Numbered from the stretch's first letter, positions 9,748 through 19,170 are shown. The stretch: DNA of 64,000 nt from JAFGVL01 sp963663245 (GCA_963663245.1 OY760143.1:682001-746000), one strand, 5' to 3'. A program made the numbers and translations. Notes: generated by a model from the sequence alone, not told the origin.

Positions 9748-10836
9748 TTATTCATTAATATACCAATTGTAGATGTTTTTTATCCCGTCTTCAATCTCAA
9801 TTGTATGTTTCCATCCTAATTCATGAATTTTATTCACATTGGTCATTTTCTTTAGCGTGCCATCAGGTTTACTTGAGTTAAAATATAAATTTCCCTTAAA
9901 CTCAATAATTGATTGTATGGTTTCAGCGACTTCTTTTATTGATATGTCTTTTCCAGTACCAATATTGATATGAGTATTTCTTATTTCTTTTGATGAATGA
10001 TCATAGGTGTCTGAAAAATTAACATTCTCCATTACAAATACAGTAGCATCTGCCATTTCTTCACTCCAAAGGAATTCTCTTCTAGGCTTTCCTGTTCCCC
10101 AAATCTCAACTTCTACAACATTATTATTATTAATTCTAACTCCATATTTATTTAAGATAGAAAGAATTTCTTCTTTAGAAGCATCACCACTTATTCCTTC
10201 AATTGGTCGAGCTAATAAATCTGTTTTAATTGCTTCCCAATCGTTATTCTCCAAGCATTTTCCTAAATGGATTTTTCTTACCAATGCAGGTAAGACATGT
10301 GAAGTCTCCAAATTAAAGTTATCCTGAGGACCATAAAGGTTAGTTGGCATTACGGAAATAAAGTTTGTGCCGTATTGAATATTGTAGCTCTCACACATCT
10401 TGATACCAGCAATTTTTGCAATAGCATAAGGTTCGTTAGTGTATTCTAAAGGAGAAGTAAGTAGGCAATCTTCAGGCATAGGTTGAGGAGCATCTTTGGG
10501 ATATATGCAGGTGCTTCCTAAAAAGCAAAGTTTTTTTACGCCATGCATATAAGCATTGTGAATAATGATATTTTGAATCATTAGATTTTCATAGATGAAC
10601 TGTGCACGATAAGTATTATTTGCAATAATTCCACCTACTTTAGCCGCAGCAAGGAAAACATATTCAGGTTTTTCTTCTTTAAAGAATTCTTCTACTAAAG
10701 TTGAATTCATTAAATCTAATTCTTCAATTGTTCTTCCTATTAAATTTGTATAGCCTTTGCCTTCTAGATTTTTCCAAATAGCTGAACCTACTAGTCCTTT
10801 ATGACCAGCAATATATATCTTACTATCTTTTTCCAT
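9748..10836 (-). CDS. fcl: GDP-L-fucose synthase
   Basis: A 362-residue short-chain dehydrogenase/reductase that epimerises and reduces GDP-4-keto-6-deoxymannose to GDP-L-fucose with NADPH. The N-terminal Rossmann motif is GHKGLVGSAI. The catalytic set is the GSTCIYP segment (Ser) plus the EPYAIAKIAG segment (Tyr-x3-Lys). It is slightly longer than the usual ~320 residues because of an insertion around residues 205-240 (DLLARPIEGISGDASKEE), which I also associate with Bacteroidota homologues. Its start codon overlaps the gmd stop by one base (TAATG), so the two are translationally coupled and act in consecutive steps. Confidence 0.95.
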   Translation of the reverse strand: MEKDSKIYIAGHKGLVGSAIWKNLEGKGYTNLIGRTIEELDLMNSTLVEEFFKEEKPEYVFLAAAKVGGIIANNTYRAQFIYENLMIQNIIIHNAYMHGVKKLCFLGSTCIYPKDAPQPMPEDCLLTSPLEYTNEPYAIAKIAGIKMCESYNIQYGTNFISVMPTNLYGPQDNFNLETSHVLPALVRKIHLGKCLENNDWEAIKTDLLARPIEGISGDASKEEILSILNKYGVRINNNNVVEVEIWGTGKPRREFLWSEEMADATVFVMENVNFSDTYDHSSKEIRNTHINIGTGKDISIKEVAETIQSIIEFKGNLYFNSSKPDGTLKKMTNVNKIHELGWKHTIEIEDGIKNIYNWYINE

Positions 10837-11987
10837 TATTCGAAGTAATTTAGGGTAGAATATCCACCATCTTTTAAGTAGGCATCTTTTTGCATTAACT
10901 TGATGTCATTTTGCATCATGTCTTTTACTAAGCCAGCAAGGTCATACTCTGGCTCCCAACCAAGTACTGTTCTAGATTTAGTTGCGTCACCAATTAATAA
11001 GTCAACTTCTGTAGGGCGGAAATATTTAGGATCAACTCCGATAACTTGTTCTCCGATGCGAGATTTAATGTCAGTTAGAAATTTTTCTCCAACATTTTTC
11101 TTGAATATAGTTTCATCAATAGAAGAGATAAATGCTTTTTCTTCTGCATCATTCCCTTTAAATTCAACTTCTATACCCACTTCTGCAAAAGCCATACTAA
11201 TAAAATCACGAATAGTTGTGGTAACTCCAGTAGCGATTACATAATCGTCGGCTTTATCTTGTTGTAATATTAGGTACATTGCTTTGATATAATCTTTAGC
11301 ATGTCCCCAGTCTCTTTTAGAAGAAAGATTTCCCATGAAAATTTGTTTCTGTTGTCCAAGAGCAATCTTTGAAACAGCTCTTGTTACTTTACGGGTAACA
11401 AATGTTTCTCCTCGCAAAGGAGATTCGTGGTTAAATAATATGCCATTTGAAGCATGAATGCCGTATGCTTCACGGTAGTTCACTGTAATCCAATAGGCGT
11501 ACATCTTTGCTACAGCATAAGGACTTCTAGGATAGAAAGGAGTTGTTTCTTTTTGTGGAACTTCTTGCACTAAACCATATAGTTCAGAAGTTGATGCTTG
11601 GTATATTCTAGTTTTTTTAGTTAAGTCTAATAAACGAACAGCTTCTAATATTCTTAGAGTTCCAATTCCATCGGCATTAGCTGTATATTCAGGGGTGTCA
11701 AAACTAACCTGAACATGGCTCATAGCAGCTAAGTTATATATTTCATCTGGTTTTACTTCTCCAATAATACGCGTTAAGTTCATACTATCAGTTAAATCTC
11801 CATAGTGAAGTATTAAATTTCGATTTTCAATATGTGGGTCTTGGTATAAATGATCGATTCGATCAGTATTGAAAAGTGAAGAACGGCGTTTAATTCCGTG
11901 AACTATATATCCTTTTTTTATTAAAAATTCGGCTAAATAAGCTCCGTCTTGTCCGGTGATTCCGGTAATCAGCGCAATTTTACTCAT
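10836..11987 (-). CDS. gmd: GDP-mannose 4,6-dehydratase
   Basis: A 383-residue NADP-dependent dehydratase making GDP-4-keto-6-deoxy-D-mannose from GDP-mannose. It has the GITGQDGAYL nucleotide-binding motif at the N terminus, the HVQVSFDTPEYTANADG substrate-binding segment, the STSELYG catalytic segment and the SPYAVAKMYAYW Tyr-x3-Lys motif. The product is used by the coupled downstream fcl gene to make GDP-L-fucose. The GDP-mannose supply probably comes from manC at 56.6 kb. A perfect 19-bp palindrome lies just upstream of the start codon. Confidence 0.97.
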   Translation of the reverse strand: MSKIALITGITGQDGAYLAEFLIKKGYIVHGIKRRSSLFNTDRIDHLYQDPHIENRNLILHYGDLTDSMNLTRIIGEVKPDEIYNLAAMSHVQVSFDTPEYTANADGIGTLRILEAVRLLDLTKKTRIYQASTSELYGLVQEVPQKETTPFYPRSPYAVAKMYAYWITVNYREAYGIHASNGILFNHESPLRGETFVTRKVTRAVSKIALGQQKQIFMGNLSSKRDWGHAKDYIKAMYLILQQDKADDYVIATGVTTTIRDFISMAFAEVGIEVEFKGNDAEEKAFISSIDETIFKKNVGEKFLTDIKSRIGEQVIGVDPKYFRPTEVDLLIGDATKSRTVLGWEPEYDLAGLVKDMMQNDIKLMQKDAYLKDGGYSTLNYFE

Positions 11988-11994
11988 TTTATGT

Positions 11995-12013
11995 ATTCAA
12001 ATTAAATTTGAAT
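11995..12013. promoter_or_regulatory. Perfect 19-bp palindrome upstream of gmd
   Basis: ATTCAAATT-A-AATTTGAAT is fully symmetrical and lies 8 bases before the gmd start (minus strand). It could be an operator or merely an AT-rich chance palindrome. No terminator-like T run follows. Confidence 0.35.
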
Positions 12014-12128
12014 GCAAAATAACATAATTTATTTGAAGTTTCCTTATTTTAACAAGGATTTCTTTATTATGAAATGTAGATATAAAGGCTTTTATTACTT
12101 GATATCAGAAAAAACTAATGATTAATAT

Positions 12129-12842
12129 TTAGCGTATTATTAACTTTGATTTTTCTTTCAAAATTGAGAAGATGAATATCACATTTCCAATTAAATACCT
12201 ACGCCACATCCGTTTTGGTTCTATTATTAATCTATACGCCCATTCTAAGCCTAATTGAATAAGCCATTTGGGAGCTCTTTTAATTGAACCAGCATAGAAA
12301 TCAAAAACAGCTCCGATAGAACAAATGTGTTTAACATCTAATAAGTCTTTGTGTTTATTGGCCCATTTTTCTTGTTTAGGAGCAGTCATTCCTATAAACA
12401 AGACATCAGGATGGAAAGTGTTTATTTTTTCAATCATAATCTGATTATCTTGATCGGTAAAAGCTTCTTTGAAAGGAGGGGAGTAAGTGTCTATTTTTAC
12501 TGTTGGAAATTCTTTTTTAGCTTTAGTTGTAATCGAGGATAAATTTTTTTCACTACTTCCTAAAAAGAAACAACTGCCACCCTTTTCTTCTAAGCGGTTC
12601 ATTTCATAGAAAAATAAATCGGCGCCAGCTATCTTATTAAATTTAATATTTTTTAAAAAGCGAAAAGCATAAACTATACTGATACCATCAGGTAAAAGAA
12701 TATCTGAATTTTTGAGTGCGGTATTAAAATCAGGGTCTTTCTGACTGATATTATAGGAGTATGCATTAATAGTGTTAATTAAGAGCTTCTGGTCTGGAAG
12801 TTGACTTAATTTTTCATCAAATATATTGAAATCTGTTATCAT
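12129..12842 (-). CDS. WecG/TagA/CpsF-family glycosyltransferase
   Basis: A 237-residue GT26-type transferase. Members such as TagA and WecG add N-acetylmannosamine or its uronic acid to a lipid-linked acceptor sugar. Family motifs are DILLPDGISIVYAFR (about residues 48-62), AGADLFF, the FFLGSSEKN segment and GMTAPKQEKWANKH (about 150-163). It lies 15 bases after the flavin reductase gene. A gap of 141 bases separates its stop from gmd, so gmd may have its own transcription start. The sugar donor is unknown. Confidence 0.9.
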   Translation of the reverse strand: MITDFNIFDEKLSQLPDQKLLINTINAYSYNISQKDPDFNTALKNSDILLPDGISIVYAFRFLKNIKFNKIAGADLFFYEMNRLEEKGGSCFFLGSSEKNLSSITTKAKKEFPTVKIDTYSPPFKEAFTDQDNQIMIEKINTFHPDVLFIGMTAPKQEKWANKHKDLLDVKHICSIGAVFDFYAGSIKRAPKWLIQLGLEWAYRLIIEPKRMWRRYLIGNVIFIFSILKEKSKLIIR

Positions 12843-12857
12843 ATTTTGCCGTATGCT

Positions 12858-13481
12858 TTAATAAAAAGGTTCTGTTCTAATGTCTGCCTGACTTAATTTT
12901 TGATTAATAATCTCTTGGCAGTCTGCAATCATATTTCTGTTTCCACAAAGGTAAAACCTTACAGGATTTTGAATGTCAAGTTCAGATAGATAGTTTGTAA
13001 CTCTTCCTTTATAATCTGCAGACGCTTCTTTGTCACTGCAAAGTATGTGATTCGAACTTTTTTTCCATTTGTCATTTCTGTAATTATTCCCTTCTAAAAA
13101 TAAATAGTTTAGATTTTTATTAGAAGAGATGATAGACTGAAATGGAGACACACCCGTGCCACTTGCTATGAAATAGTGTGGTACACTAGCATAATCTGCA
13201 TCTAAAGTAAAATTGCCAAAAGGGCCACTAATTAATATACTATCACCAGTTTTAACTTGACTCAGCTTATTTGATAAATACCCTCCGGGTACTTTTTTTA
13301 TTAGAAATTCAAAAAAATCATCCGTTTCAGAACTAGCAATAGAGTATTCTCTTGAACTGCTAAAATCATTTATTCCTAGTTGCATAAACTGCCCTGCCTT
13401 AAATGAAATATTTTCTCTCGATAATTTAAGAGAAAAAAGCTCCCCTGAAATGTGATTTATATGTATAACCTTCGCATTCAA
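12858..13481 (-). CDS. FAD-binding ferredoxin reductase-type oxidoreductase
   Basis: A 207-residue protein of the ferredoxin-NADP+ reductase superfamily. The FAD motif REYSIAS (about residues 43-49), the GGYLSNKL flavin phosphate segment, the GTGVSPF nicotinamide-binding glycine motif and a C-terminal FYLCGNRNMI segment are all visible. It carries no iron-sulfur domain of its own, so it needs a separate electron partner. Such an enzyme is unusual inside a polysaccharide locus. Its start overlaps the upstream GT4 gene by four bases (ATGA), and that gene overlaps the radical SAM fusion gene, so the three are translationally coupled. A role as reductant for the radical SAM enzyme is my inference. 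Confidence 0.85.
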   Translation of the reverse strand: MNAKVIHINHISGELFSLKLSRENISFKAGQFMQLGINDFSSSREYSIASSETDDFFEFLIKKVPGGYLSNKLSQVKTGDSILISGPFGNFTLDADYASVPHYFIASGTGVSPFQSIISSNKNLNYLFLEGNNYRNDKWKKSSNHILCSDKEASADYKGRVTNYLSELDIQNPVRFYLCGNRNMIADCQEIINQKLSQADIRTEPFY

Positions 13482-14560
13482 TTTATAACTCCCTTTAGTG
13501 AATTTATAGTTTGAATAAAATTTAACTCAAATTGATTTTGCGTATATTTTTCACCGTATTTCTGTGAGGCATTTACAGCCATTATTTTTCTTAATGGTTC
13601 ATCTGTAATTAGTTTTTTTATTGCTTCAGCTAGTTTTACCGCATCTTCTGGAGGAACAATTAATCCTTCTTTATTATGAGTGATAATTTCAGGTATGGCT
13701 GCAATATTTGTTGTGACACAAGGTAAACCAAAGCTCATAGCTTCTAATAAAACTAATGGGAAACATTCGTCAGGATAGTAAGTTGGAAATACAAATATAT
13801 CTGTAGTTTTAAAAATAGTATTTTTTTCTTCGCCATAAGCAGCGCCAAGATGATTGACATATTCATCTAAACCATTTTGATGAACAAAAGAAAAGAAATC
13901 TTCTTTCTTAATTTGGTACCATGGTCCAACAAAATTGCATTCGAAATTTAGTTTTTCTTCTTTTAATATTTTACAAGCCTCGAGTAAAGTAAAAACACCT
14001 TTTGTGTGAATCATATTTGATAAAAAAAGAAGCTCTACTTTTTCATTCTTTGTCTTTTTATGCTCTTTTACTTTAGCTATTCCATTAGGCAAATAACTAA
14101 TATTATTTTTAGGTGTAAAATCAATTATGTCGTAGTCTAATAATGGCGATAATAAGATGCTCGTTGTAGATTTAAAAAAGTGTCTTTTTATAACAGATGG
14201 AACATATGTATTTGATTTAAATCCTTTGTTATGGAAATGATATACCATCTTCCCTTTTGAAAAAAGTTTAGCAACAATTGCTACAAAGAAATCTTTGTAA
14301 AATTGCAAGCCAGATGCACAAGGTGTGATGTAAATTATATCGTAAGAGTTAAATAGTAATTTGTAAGTGAGCTTTATGTACAAACTGAAGATATTAAAAA
14401 TTTGCTCTAAAATTCCCAGTTTATGTTTTGCTTGTGTGGATATTCTAATGTAATCAATATTAAATGCATTATTGATTAATTCACTTTGTTGAATTATATC
14501 ACCTACAGCAGATGCTCCATGTTTAGGAGGAGAAAGTTGAAGTATGGCTAATATTCTCAT
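13478..14560 (-). CDS. GT4-family glycosyltransferase
   Basis: A 360-residue GT-B fold transferase. The N-terminal domain contains the PPKHGASAVG glycine-rich loop. The C-terminal donor-binding domain has LFLSNMIHTKGVFTLLEAC and the E-x7-E-like motif in CFPLVLLEAMSFGLPCVTT (about residues 265-283). It overlaps the preceding radical SAM fusion gene and the following flavin reductase gene by four bases each. It presumably adds one sugar of the repeat unit at the cytoplasmic face of the membrane; donor and acceptor are unknown. Confidence 0.9.
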   Translation of the reverse strand: MRILAILQLSPPKHGASAVGDIIQQSELINNAFNIDYIRISTQAKHKLGILEQIFNIFSLYIKLTYKLLFNSYDIIYITPCASGLQFYKDFFVAIVAKLFSKGKMVYHFHNKGFKSNTYVPSVIKRHFFKSTTSILLSPLLDYDIIDFTPKNNISYLPNGIAKVKEHKKTKNEKVELLFLSNMIHTKGVFTLLEACKILKEEKLNFECNFVGPWYQIKKEDFFSFVHQNGLDEYVNHLGAAYGEEKNTIFKTTDIFVFPTYYPDECFPLVLLEAMSFGLPCVTTNIAAIPEIITHNKEGLIVPPEDAVKLAEAIKKLITDEPLRKIMAVNASQKYGEKYTQNQFELNFIQTINSLKGVIN

Positions 14561-16692
14561 TTTAGATTAAACGAATTGATGCTATTAGTTATTTCTTCTT
14601 TTGATAATGATTTTATATTAAGAACATTTTCTGCTTTTCCTTGTTGCTCAAATAGATGAGCAATTTTCCCTTTCGAACGAGTTGAATAATCAAGTCCAAT
14701 CGTATTACACGCACTAGCAAGAGAAAAGATACAGCCATGGAATCTCATCGAGATAGTTAAGCTAGCCCTTTTTAATAAGGCGATACAAGCATCAATTGTA
14801 GGTTCAGTTTCCCAAACAATAAAATCTGCTTTAGGAGCAACGACTTTTACTTTTATATTTAATTTATAGGCCATTTCTAAATCAGAGAATCCAAATTGAT
14901 CCGAATTCATTGGCATAAATACAAAGCGTGCATTGTCACTATTTTCATTAATTATTTCAGCGATAACTGATAATACATTTTCTTGAATAGCATCATTATC
15001 TTTTGAATAACGATTCCAAAGTGGGCGTAAATTGATAACCCAGATTTTCTTTTTTGTATCTAAAATGGTATTTAAAGAATCTGGTATTTTTCCTTCTTTG
15101 GTATTCAAATATTCTAAATAATCAAAAGCAGGGTCGTGTGATTCACTCGTTAAATTTGATAGATGAGTAATTTTCTCTAAATCAGATTTTGTCCTCAATG
15201 AGATGTGATTTGCTGATTTAATTATTTTATAAATTAATTTCTTTGAAATAGAATCATTTATTGGTCCAATTCCAACACCCTCGATAAAGAATGGAATTTT
15301 TTGTTGGATAGATTGCTTTAGTATTGAAATATGATTAGATAGTATTGTTGGTATTCCCATTAATGGTCCGCCAGCAAGTACAAGAGCTTGGTAATCTTTA
15401 ATGTTGAGATCATTAATCGAGATTGTTTTTATCGTAATATCTGGGATGTTTAGATTTGATATCCAATATTTAGTTCGATTAGGACGAATGCTTACTACTT
15501 CAAATTCACTGCTGTTAAATTTTTTCATCAAGCGCAAAATAACTCCACCTAAGATAGCAGCATCTCCAACATGCTCACCACCATACATACCAATAATCAA
15601 TATCTTATTAAATTGGTTTGATTTTGTAGATATTACTTTGGGTTTAAATAATAATTTAGATAATATAGTGGGAGTTTTCAGTAGTTTTTTGGTTAACTGA
15701 AGCCAAGGGTATATCTTTTGATGAACGGTAAAATATTTCCAATAAGGCCAGCGTCCATTTTGATCGTGATAGCAATCGACACATGTTTTTTGTATCAGTT
15801 CCTGTACTAGTTGATTATTTTTTGAAGAATCTAATTCGATAGCTATATTTTCTTTATCAGAAAATAGTAATTCTTTTTCGGATCTAGAGCAATTATAGAT
15901 TTTTGTATCTGGAGAGACAAAAAGACCTTTGTCTTGAAAAGCACAGGGTGCAGCTCTTTTAGCTCCATTGTCTAGCCTTTTGGCTAGGTCAAAATAAAAT
16001 AATCTTCGAGAAAGAGAATTGGCTGCAAACAATGTTCGTTCACTAGTTAGAAAATCAGAGACGAAAGATTTTTGTTGCTCATTTAATGAGATGCGTTCAA
16101 TTAAATTCTCATTAGATAAACGAGCAATATATGAAGCAATACGGAATATTATTTCAAAGCCATTGTCTATTGCAAATTCTCTAACTAAAACAATATTAAA
16201 TACATTTTCAGGAGAGATAGTGCATTGGAACTGAACATTAATCCCTAAATCTCTAGCTAAATTTGCTGTTTTAACTGCTTTTTCAAAAGCACCTTCAATT
16301 CTACGAACTTTTTGGTGCGCTTTTTCATAACCATCGAGCGAAATATTTAATGAAAAACTGATGTTTCTATTAGCACACTTTTCTTTTATTTGTGGCAATA
16401 CGAGGGCATGTTTATCGGTATGATATCCATGACTAGTAACCGAAAGTGTTTGTAGCTTTGGCAAACAATCTAATAGTTCATCAACAACATCTAGTAAATT
16501 TTCATTTAGAGTAGGTTCGCCTCCAGATAAACCAATATGTTGTACTTTTTTAAAACCCTTTTGTGAAAAAAGTTTATGAGTACTTTCTTTATCAAAAGCA
16601 TCCGTTTTACCTGCACGCCATACATTGCACATGACACATTGAGAGTCGCATACTTCTGTGATTGGTAGGTTTATGACTTGAGGTAATTGCAT
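14557..16692 (-). CDS. Radical SAM - polysaccharide pyruvyltransferase fusion
   Basis: A 711-residue two-domain protein. Residues ~1-340 form a radical SAM domain: the cluster motif CDSQCVMC (C15-x3-C19-x2-C22), the SAM-binding GGEP motif (about 58-61) and extra cysteines near 250-310 (CAFQDKG, YNCSRS, TCVDCYH) that suggest a SPASM-like auxiliary cluster. Residues ~357-711 match polysaccharide pyruvyltransferases (start NKILIIGMYGGEHVGDAAILGG; later SMRFHGCIFSLASA), which transfer pyruvate from phosphoenolpyruvate to form sugar ketals. The frame is continuous with no internal stop. The neighbours are translationally coupled. The pyruvyl function is likely; the reaction of the radical SAM half is unknown. 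Confidence 0.88.
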   Translation of the reverse strand: MQLPQVINLPITEVCDSQCVMCNVWRAGKTDAFDKESTHKLFSQKGFKKVQHIGLSGGEPTLNENLLDVVDELLDCLPKLQTLSVTSHGYHTDKHALVLPQIKEKCANRNISFSLNISLDGYEKAHQKVRRIEGAFEKAVKTANLARDLGINVQFQCTISPENVFNIVLVREFAIDNGFEIIFRIASYIARLSNENLIERISLNEQQKSFVSDFLTSERTLFAANSLSRRLFYFDLAKRLDNGAKRAAPCAFQDKGLFVSPDTKIYNCSRSEKELLFSDKENIAIELDSSKNNQLVQELIQKTCVDCYHDQNGRWPYWKYFTVHQKIYPWLQLTKKLLKTPTILSKLLFKPKVISTKSNQFNKILIIGMYGGEHVGDAAILGGVILRLMKKFNSSEFEVVSIRPNRTKYWISNLNIPDITIKTISINDLNIKDYQALVLAGGPLMGIPTILSNHISILKQSIQQKIPFFIEGVGIGPINDSISKKLIYKIIKSANHISLRTKSDLEKITHLSNLTSESHDPAFDYLEYLNTKEGKIPDSLNTILDTKKKIWVINLRPLWNRYSKDNDAIQENVLSVIAEIINENSDNARFVFMPMNSDQFGFSDLEMAYKLNIKVKVVAPKADFIVWETEPTIDACIALLKRASLTISMRFHGCIFSLASACNTIGLDYSTRSKGKIAHLFEQQGKAENVLNIKSLSKEEITNSINSFNLK

Positions 16693-17222
16693 TATTTCTC
16701 TTTTTTTGGTAAGATTCTGGCAGGATTACCAACAGCAATGTGATTGTCTGGTACGTCCGTATAAACTACTGCATTTGCACCAATATCTACATTGTTTCCA
16801 ATTCTTATCTTTCCAAAAACGACAGCTCCTGCTCCAAAATTGACATTGTCTCCAATTGTTGGCACTTCACCTTTGTTTTTACTTCCAATAGTTACCCCTT
16901 GTCTAATAGTACAGTTTTTACCTATTATTGCATTCTCATTAATTACAATTGCACCCAAATGAAGAATTATAAAACCGCTATCAATAGTTGTTGCTCTTGG
17001 TAGTGATATGCCAAGAAAAGCAGAATAAAGTTTATATATTGGAATAAAGAAAAATGATATTAAAGACCTTAAAGGCTGTAGTCTTATCTTGCTTATTGTT
17101 TTATTCACTCTAAATAAATAAACTAACAACATAGCCAGCTCTTTATATGGAGAGCTATTAGTTAGCTCTCTGTATCTTTTTTTATCTACTTTAAAAGTGT
17201 TCATTTTGATTATTTTTTTCAA
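16692..17222 (-). CDS. Serine acetyltransferase-like hexapeptide O-acetyltransferase
   Basis: A 176-residue left-handed beta-helix acyltransferase. The C-terminal half consists of hexapeptide repeats (IGKNCTIRQGVTIGSK, then GAGAVVFGKIRIGNNVDIGANAVV) and ends in the usual NHIAVGNPARILPKK. The N-terminal part is short and helical, as in CysE-like enzymes of polysaccharide loci rather than true cysteine-pathway CysE. It overlaps the fusion gene by one base. It probably O-acetylates a sugar of the repeat unit. A second possible start (MNTFK, at 17204) lies six codons in and cannot be excluded. Confidence 0.85.
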   Translation of the reverse strand: MKKIIKMNTFKVDKKRYRELTNSSPYKELAMLLVYLFRVNKTISKIRLQPLRSLISFFFIPIYKLYSAFLGISLPRATTIDSGFIILHLGAIVINENAIIGKNCTIRQGVTIGSKNKGEVPTIGDNVNFGAGAVVFGKIRIGNNVDIGANAVVYTDVPDNHIAVGNPARILPKKEK

Positions 17223-17291
17223 AATTAAGATGTAATGATATGGAATAAAGAAATTTTCTTCTTATTAATAAGACTGAAAATAATATACTGT

Positions 17292-18197
17292 TTAAAGAAA
17301 GAGTGCCCGTATTTTTTTGTAAATAAAAGCTCGTATTTTAATTTTTATATAATGATTTGAGTTTTGACGATCATAGGATTTATTGTATGCAATAGATTTC
17401 GGATGAATTAATGGAAAAAGTGTTTTCCCATAGGCTAATTTTGGGAAAGGATTAATTGTGTCTTGGAAGTGAGTTGAATCTTCGTGCATTCCAATATTTA
17501 CAACCATATTTGCTTCAGGTATAATGCAAGTCCCGTTGTTAAATAGTTGTGAGTAAAACCACTGTGGTCCCCATGCACTGATAGTTTTATTAATAGACAT
17601 ATCCCAATAATATTCTCTTATCTTAGCCTCAAGATATGGTAATTTTTTTAAATGCTCTTTGTTCTTTTTTACTTCAGGCCAAGTCTTAAGGTGGTAATCG
17701 TACATTTCCCAAGATTTACGCCAACCAGCCCAGCCCCATATGCGAGAATACCGTGAAAACAAATATGTGTTAGAATCTACATTGCAACCAAATGGGTTGT
17801 ATCCTGTCACATGAGTAATCTCAGGAATATCCTTGTAATGGTGAAGCATTTCAGAACAAAACTTAAAAAACTGTTCATTGGGTTTGCAATCATCTTCAAT
17901 AATAATCCCCATCTCCTCGTGATCAAAAAACCATTTAAGTGCACTCGTTACTGCTTTCCCACAACCTAAATTTTCCTGATGAAAAAGTGTTATCACTTCA
18001 CATGGCCAATCAATATTATCTAATACTTCTTTTCGTGCTTCTTCTACGCGTTCTCCTTCTCCCTTTTTGCTTTCTCGAGCACCATCAGCTCCTATATAAA
18101 GTTTCTCAGGTTGATATTTTCTTATTTGTTCAAATACTTCTTTCGTTTCAGCAGGACGATTAAAGATTAAAAATAATATGGGTGATTTATTTGACAT
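17292..18197 (-). CDS. GT2-like nucleotide-sugar glycosyltransferase
   Basis: A 301-residue GT-A fold protein of the type often annotated as HlpA-like or nucleotide-diphospho-sugar transferase. It starts with PILFLIFNRPAETKEVFEQI, has the NLGCGKAVTSAL substrate segment and the metal-binding IIIEDDCKPNEQFF motif (DxD equivalent, about residues 96-109). A conserved tryptophan-rich acceptor stretch follows (SRIWGWAGWRKSW). It lies between a sulfotransferase gene and the acetyltransferase gene in the variable part of the polysaccharide locus. Donor sugar is unknown. Confidence 0.85.
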   Translation of the reverse strand: MSNKSPILFLIFNRPAETKEVFEQIRKYQPEKLYIGADGARESKKGEGERVEEARKEVLDNIDWPCEVITLFHQENLGCGKAVTSALKWFFDHEEMGIIIEDDCKPNEQFFKFCSEMLHHYKDIPEITHVTGYNPFGCNVDSNTYLFSRYSRIWGWAGWRKSWEMYDYHLKTWPEVKKNKEHLKKLPYLEAKIREYYWDMSINKTISAWGPQWFYSQLFNNGTCIIPEANMVVNIGMHEDSTHFQDTINPFPKLAYGKTLFPLIHPKSIAYNKSYDRQNSNHYIKIKIRAFIYKKIRALFL

Positions 18198-18226
18198 TTT
18201 TAGTGTTTATTATTTATCATATAGTA

Positions 18227-19096
18227 TTAATCTCTCGGATAAATTCGTTTAAATATATTGTGCTTTATCTTAGATATAAGTCCAAGATTTCTATCATAAG
18301 CACGGACTTCTTTATTAGGTATTTGTTTCTCTTTAAATTCCTGGACACTATTTTCTAAGTATTCTTTACCTATTTGTGATATTTGCTCTTCAAATTTCTC
18401 GAGGGCAAAATCATATAATTTTTTATCATAATAATTTATTTCATTAATTCTTAATAAAGTATCATCATTTAAATTAATTGGTGATTTATTTGATTCATTT
18501 GTGTAAGTGTAGGATAGATTATCCCATTGAAAGATCTCTTTCAATATCATTAAAGATAAATCAAAATATTCAGTAATTCCTATAAACGAAAAATAGTTAT
18601 GTAAATTGTCTCGTGCAGTATCAAAATCTTTATTATTTATACTTCTTAAGGGGTTATCAATATTACAGATATATTTTGTTTGAAGGTTTGAAAAAGATTC
18701 AGAATATTTGAAATCTATTAATTCTTCAATAGTACACCCTTTTAAATCATATAACATATTTTTGTTTAAGCCTGAAGGCCTTAAAATATGATTATAGGTA
18801 TTCCCAATTAGAGTTACATCTTTGTATTCTGATATATATCGCTGTGTTGGTTCTCTTAAGAAGGTTATGTATTCTGATTGCTCTTGTACTCCAATATGTG
18901 TTCCGAAAGGAACATGTCCAGTATATAGCTTTGAGGGAGGGAACTGACTCTTTAGATATTGTTCGTATTTTTTATACGAATATTTTCCTTTGCTCATTCC
19001 AAATTCGAGAATATTCTCTTTGCCAATATTCTTATATAGAATTGATAAAAATGTTGATCCTGCGGTTTTAGGTATATGAGTAAATATAATTGACAT
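18227..19096 (-). CDS. Sulfotransferase (Sulfotransfer_2-like)
   Basis: A 289-residue P-loop sulfotransferase predicted to move sulfate from PAPS to a sugar. The N-terminal PAPS 5'-phosphosulfate loop is HIPKTAGSTFLSIL (about residues 7-20), typical of the HNK-1/Sulfotransfer_2 and heparan 2-O type. The 3'-phosphate-binding element is TFLREPTQRYISEY (about 78-91). No signal peptide or membrane helix is visible, so it should act in the cytoplasm on lipid-linked intermediates. It is one of four unlike sulfotransferases in this locus. Confidence 0.87.
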   Translation of the reverse strand: MSIIFTHIPKTAGSTFLSILYKNIGKENILEFGMSKGKYSYKKYEQYLKSQFPPSKLYTGHVPFGTHIGVQEQSEYITFLREPTQRYISEYKDVTLIGNTYNHILRPSGLNKNMLYDLKGCTIEELIDFKYSESFSNLQTKYICNIDNPLRSINNKDFDTARDNLHNYFSFIGITEYFDLSLMILKEIFQWDNLSYTYTNESNKSPINLNDDTLLRINEINYYDKKLYDFALEKFEEQISQIGKEYLENSVQEFKEKQIPNKEVRAYDRNLGLISKIKHNIFKRIYPRD

Positions 19097-19170
19097 AAGT
19101 TTTCGTTTCGAGTTTTGATTCTCTATAAAAGTATAATATATTTTCGTGACAGATAATAATTCTAATATAC

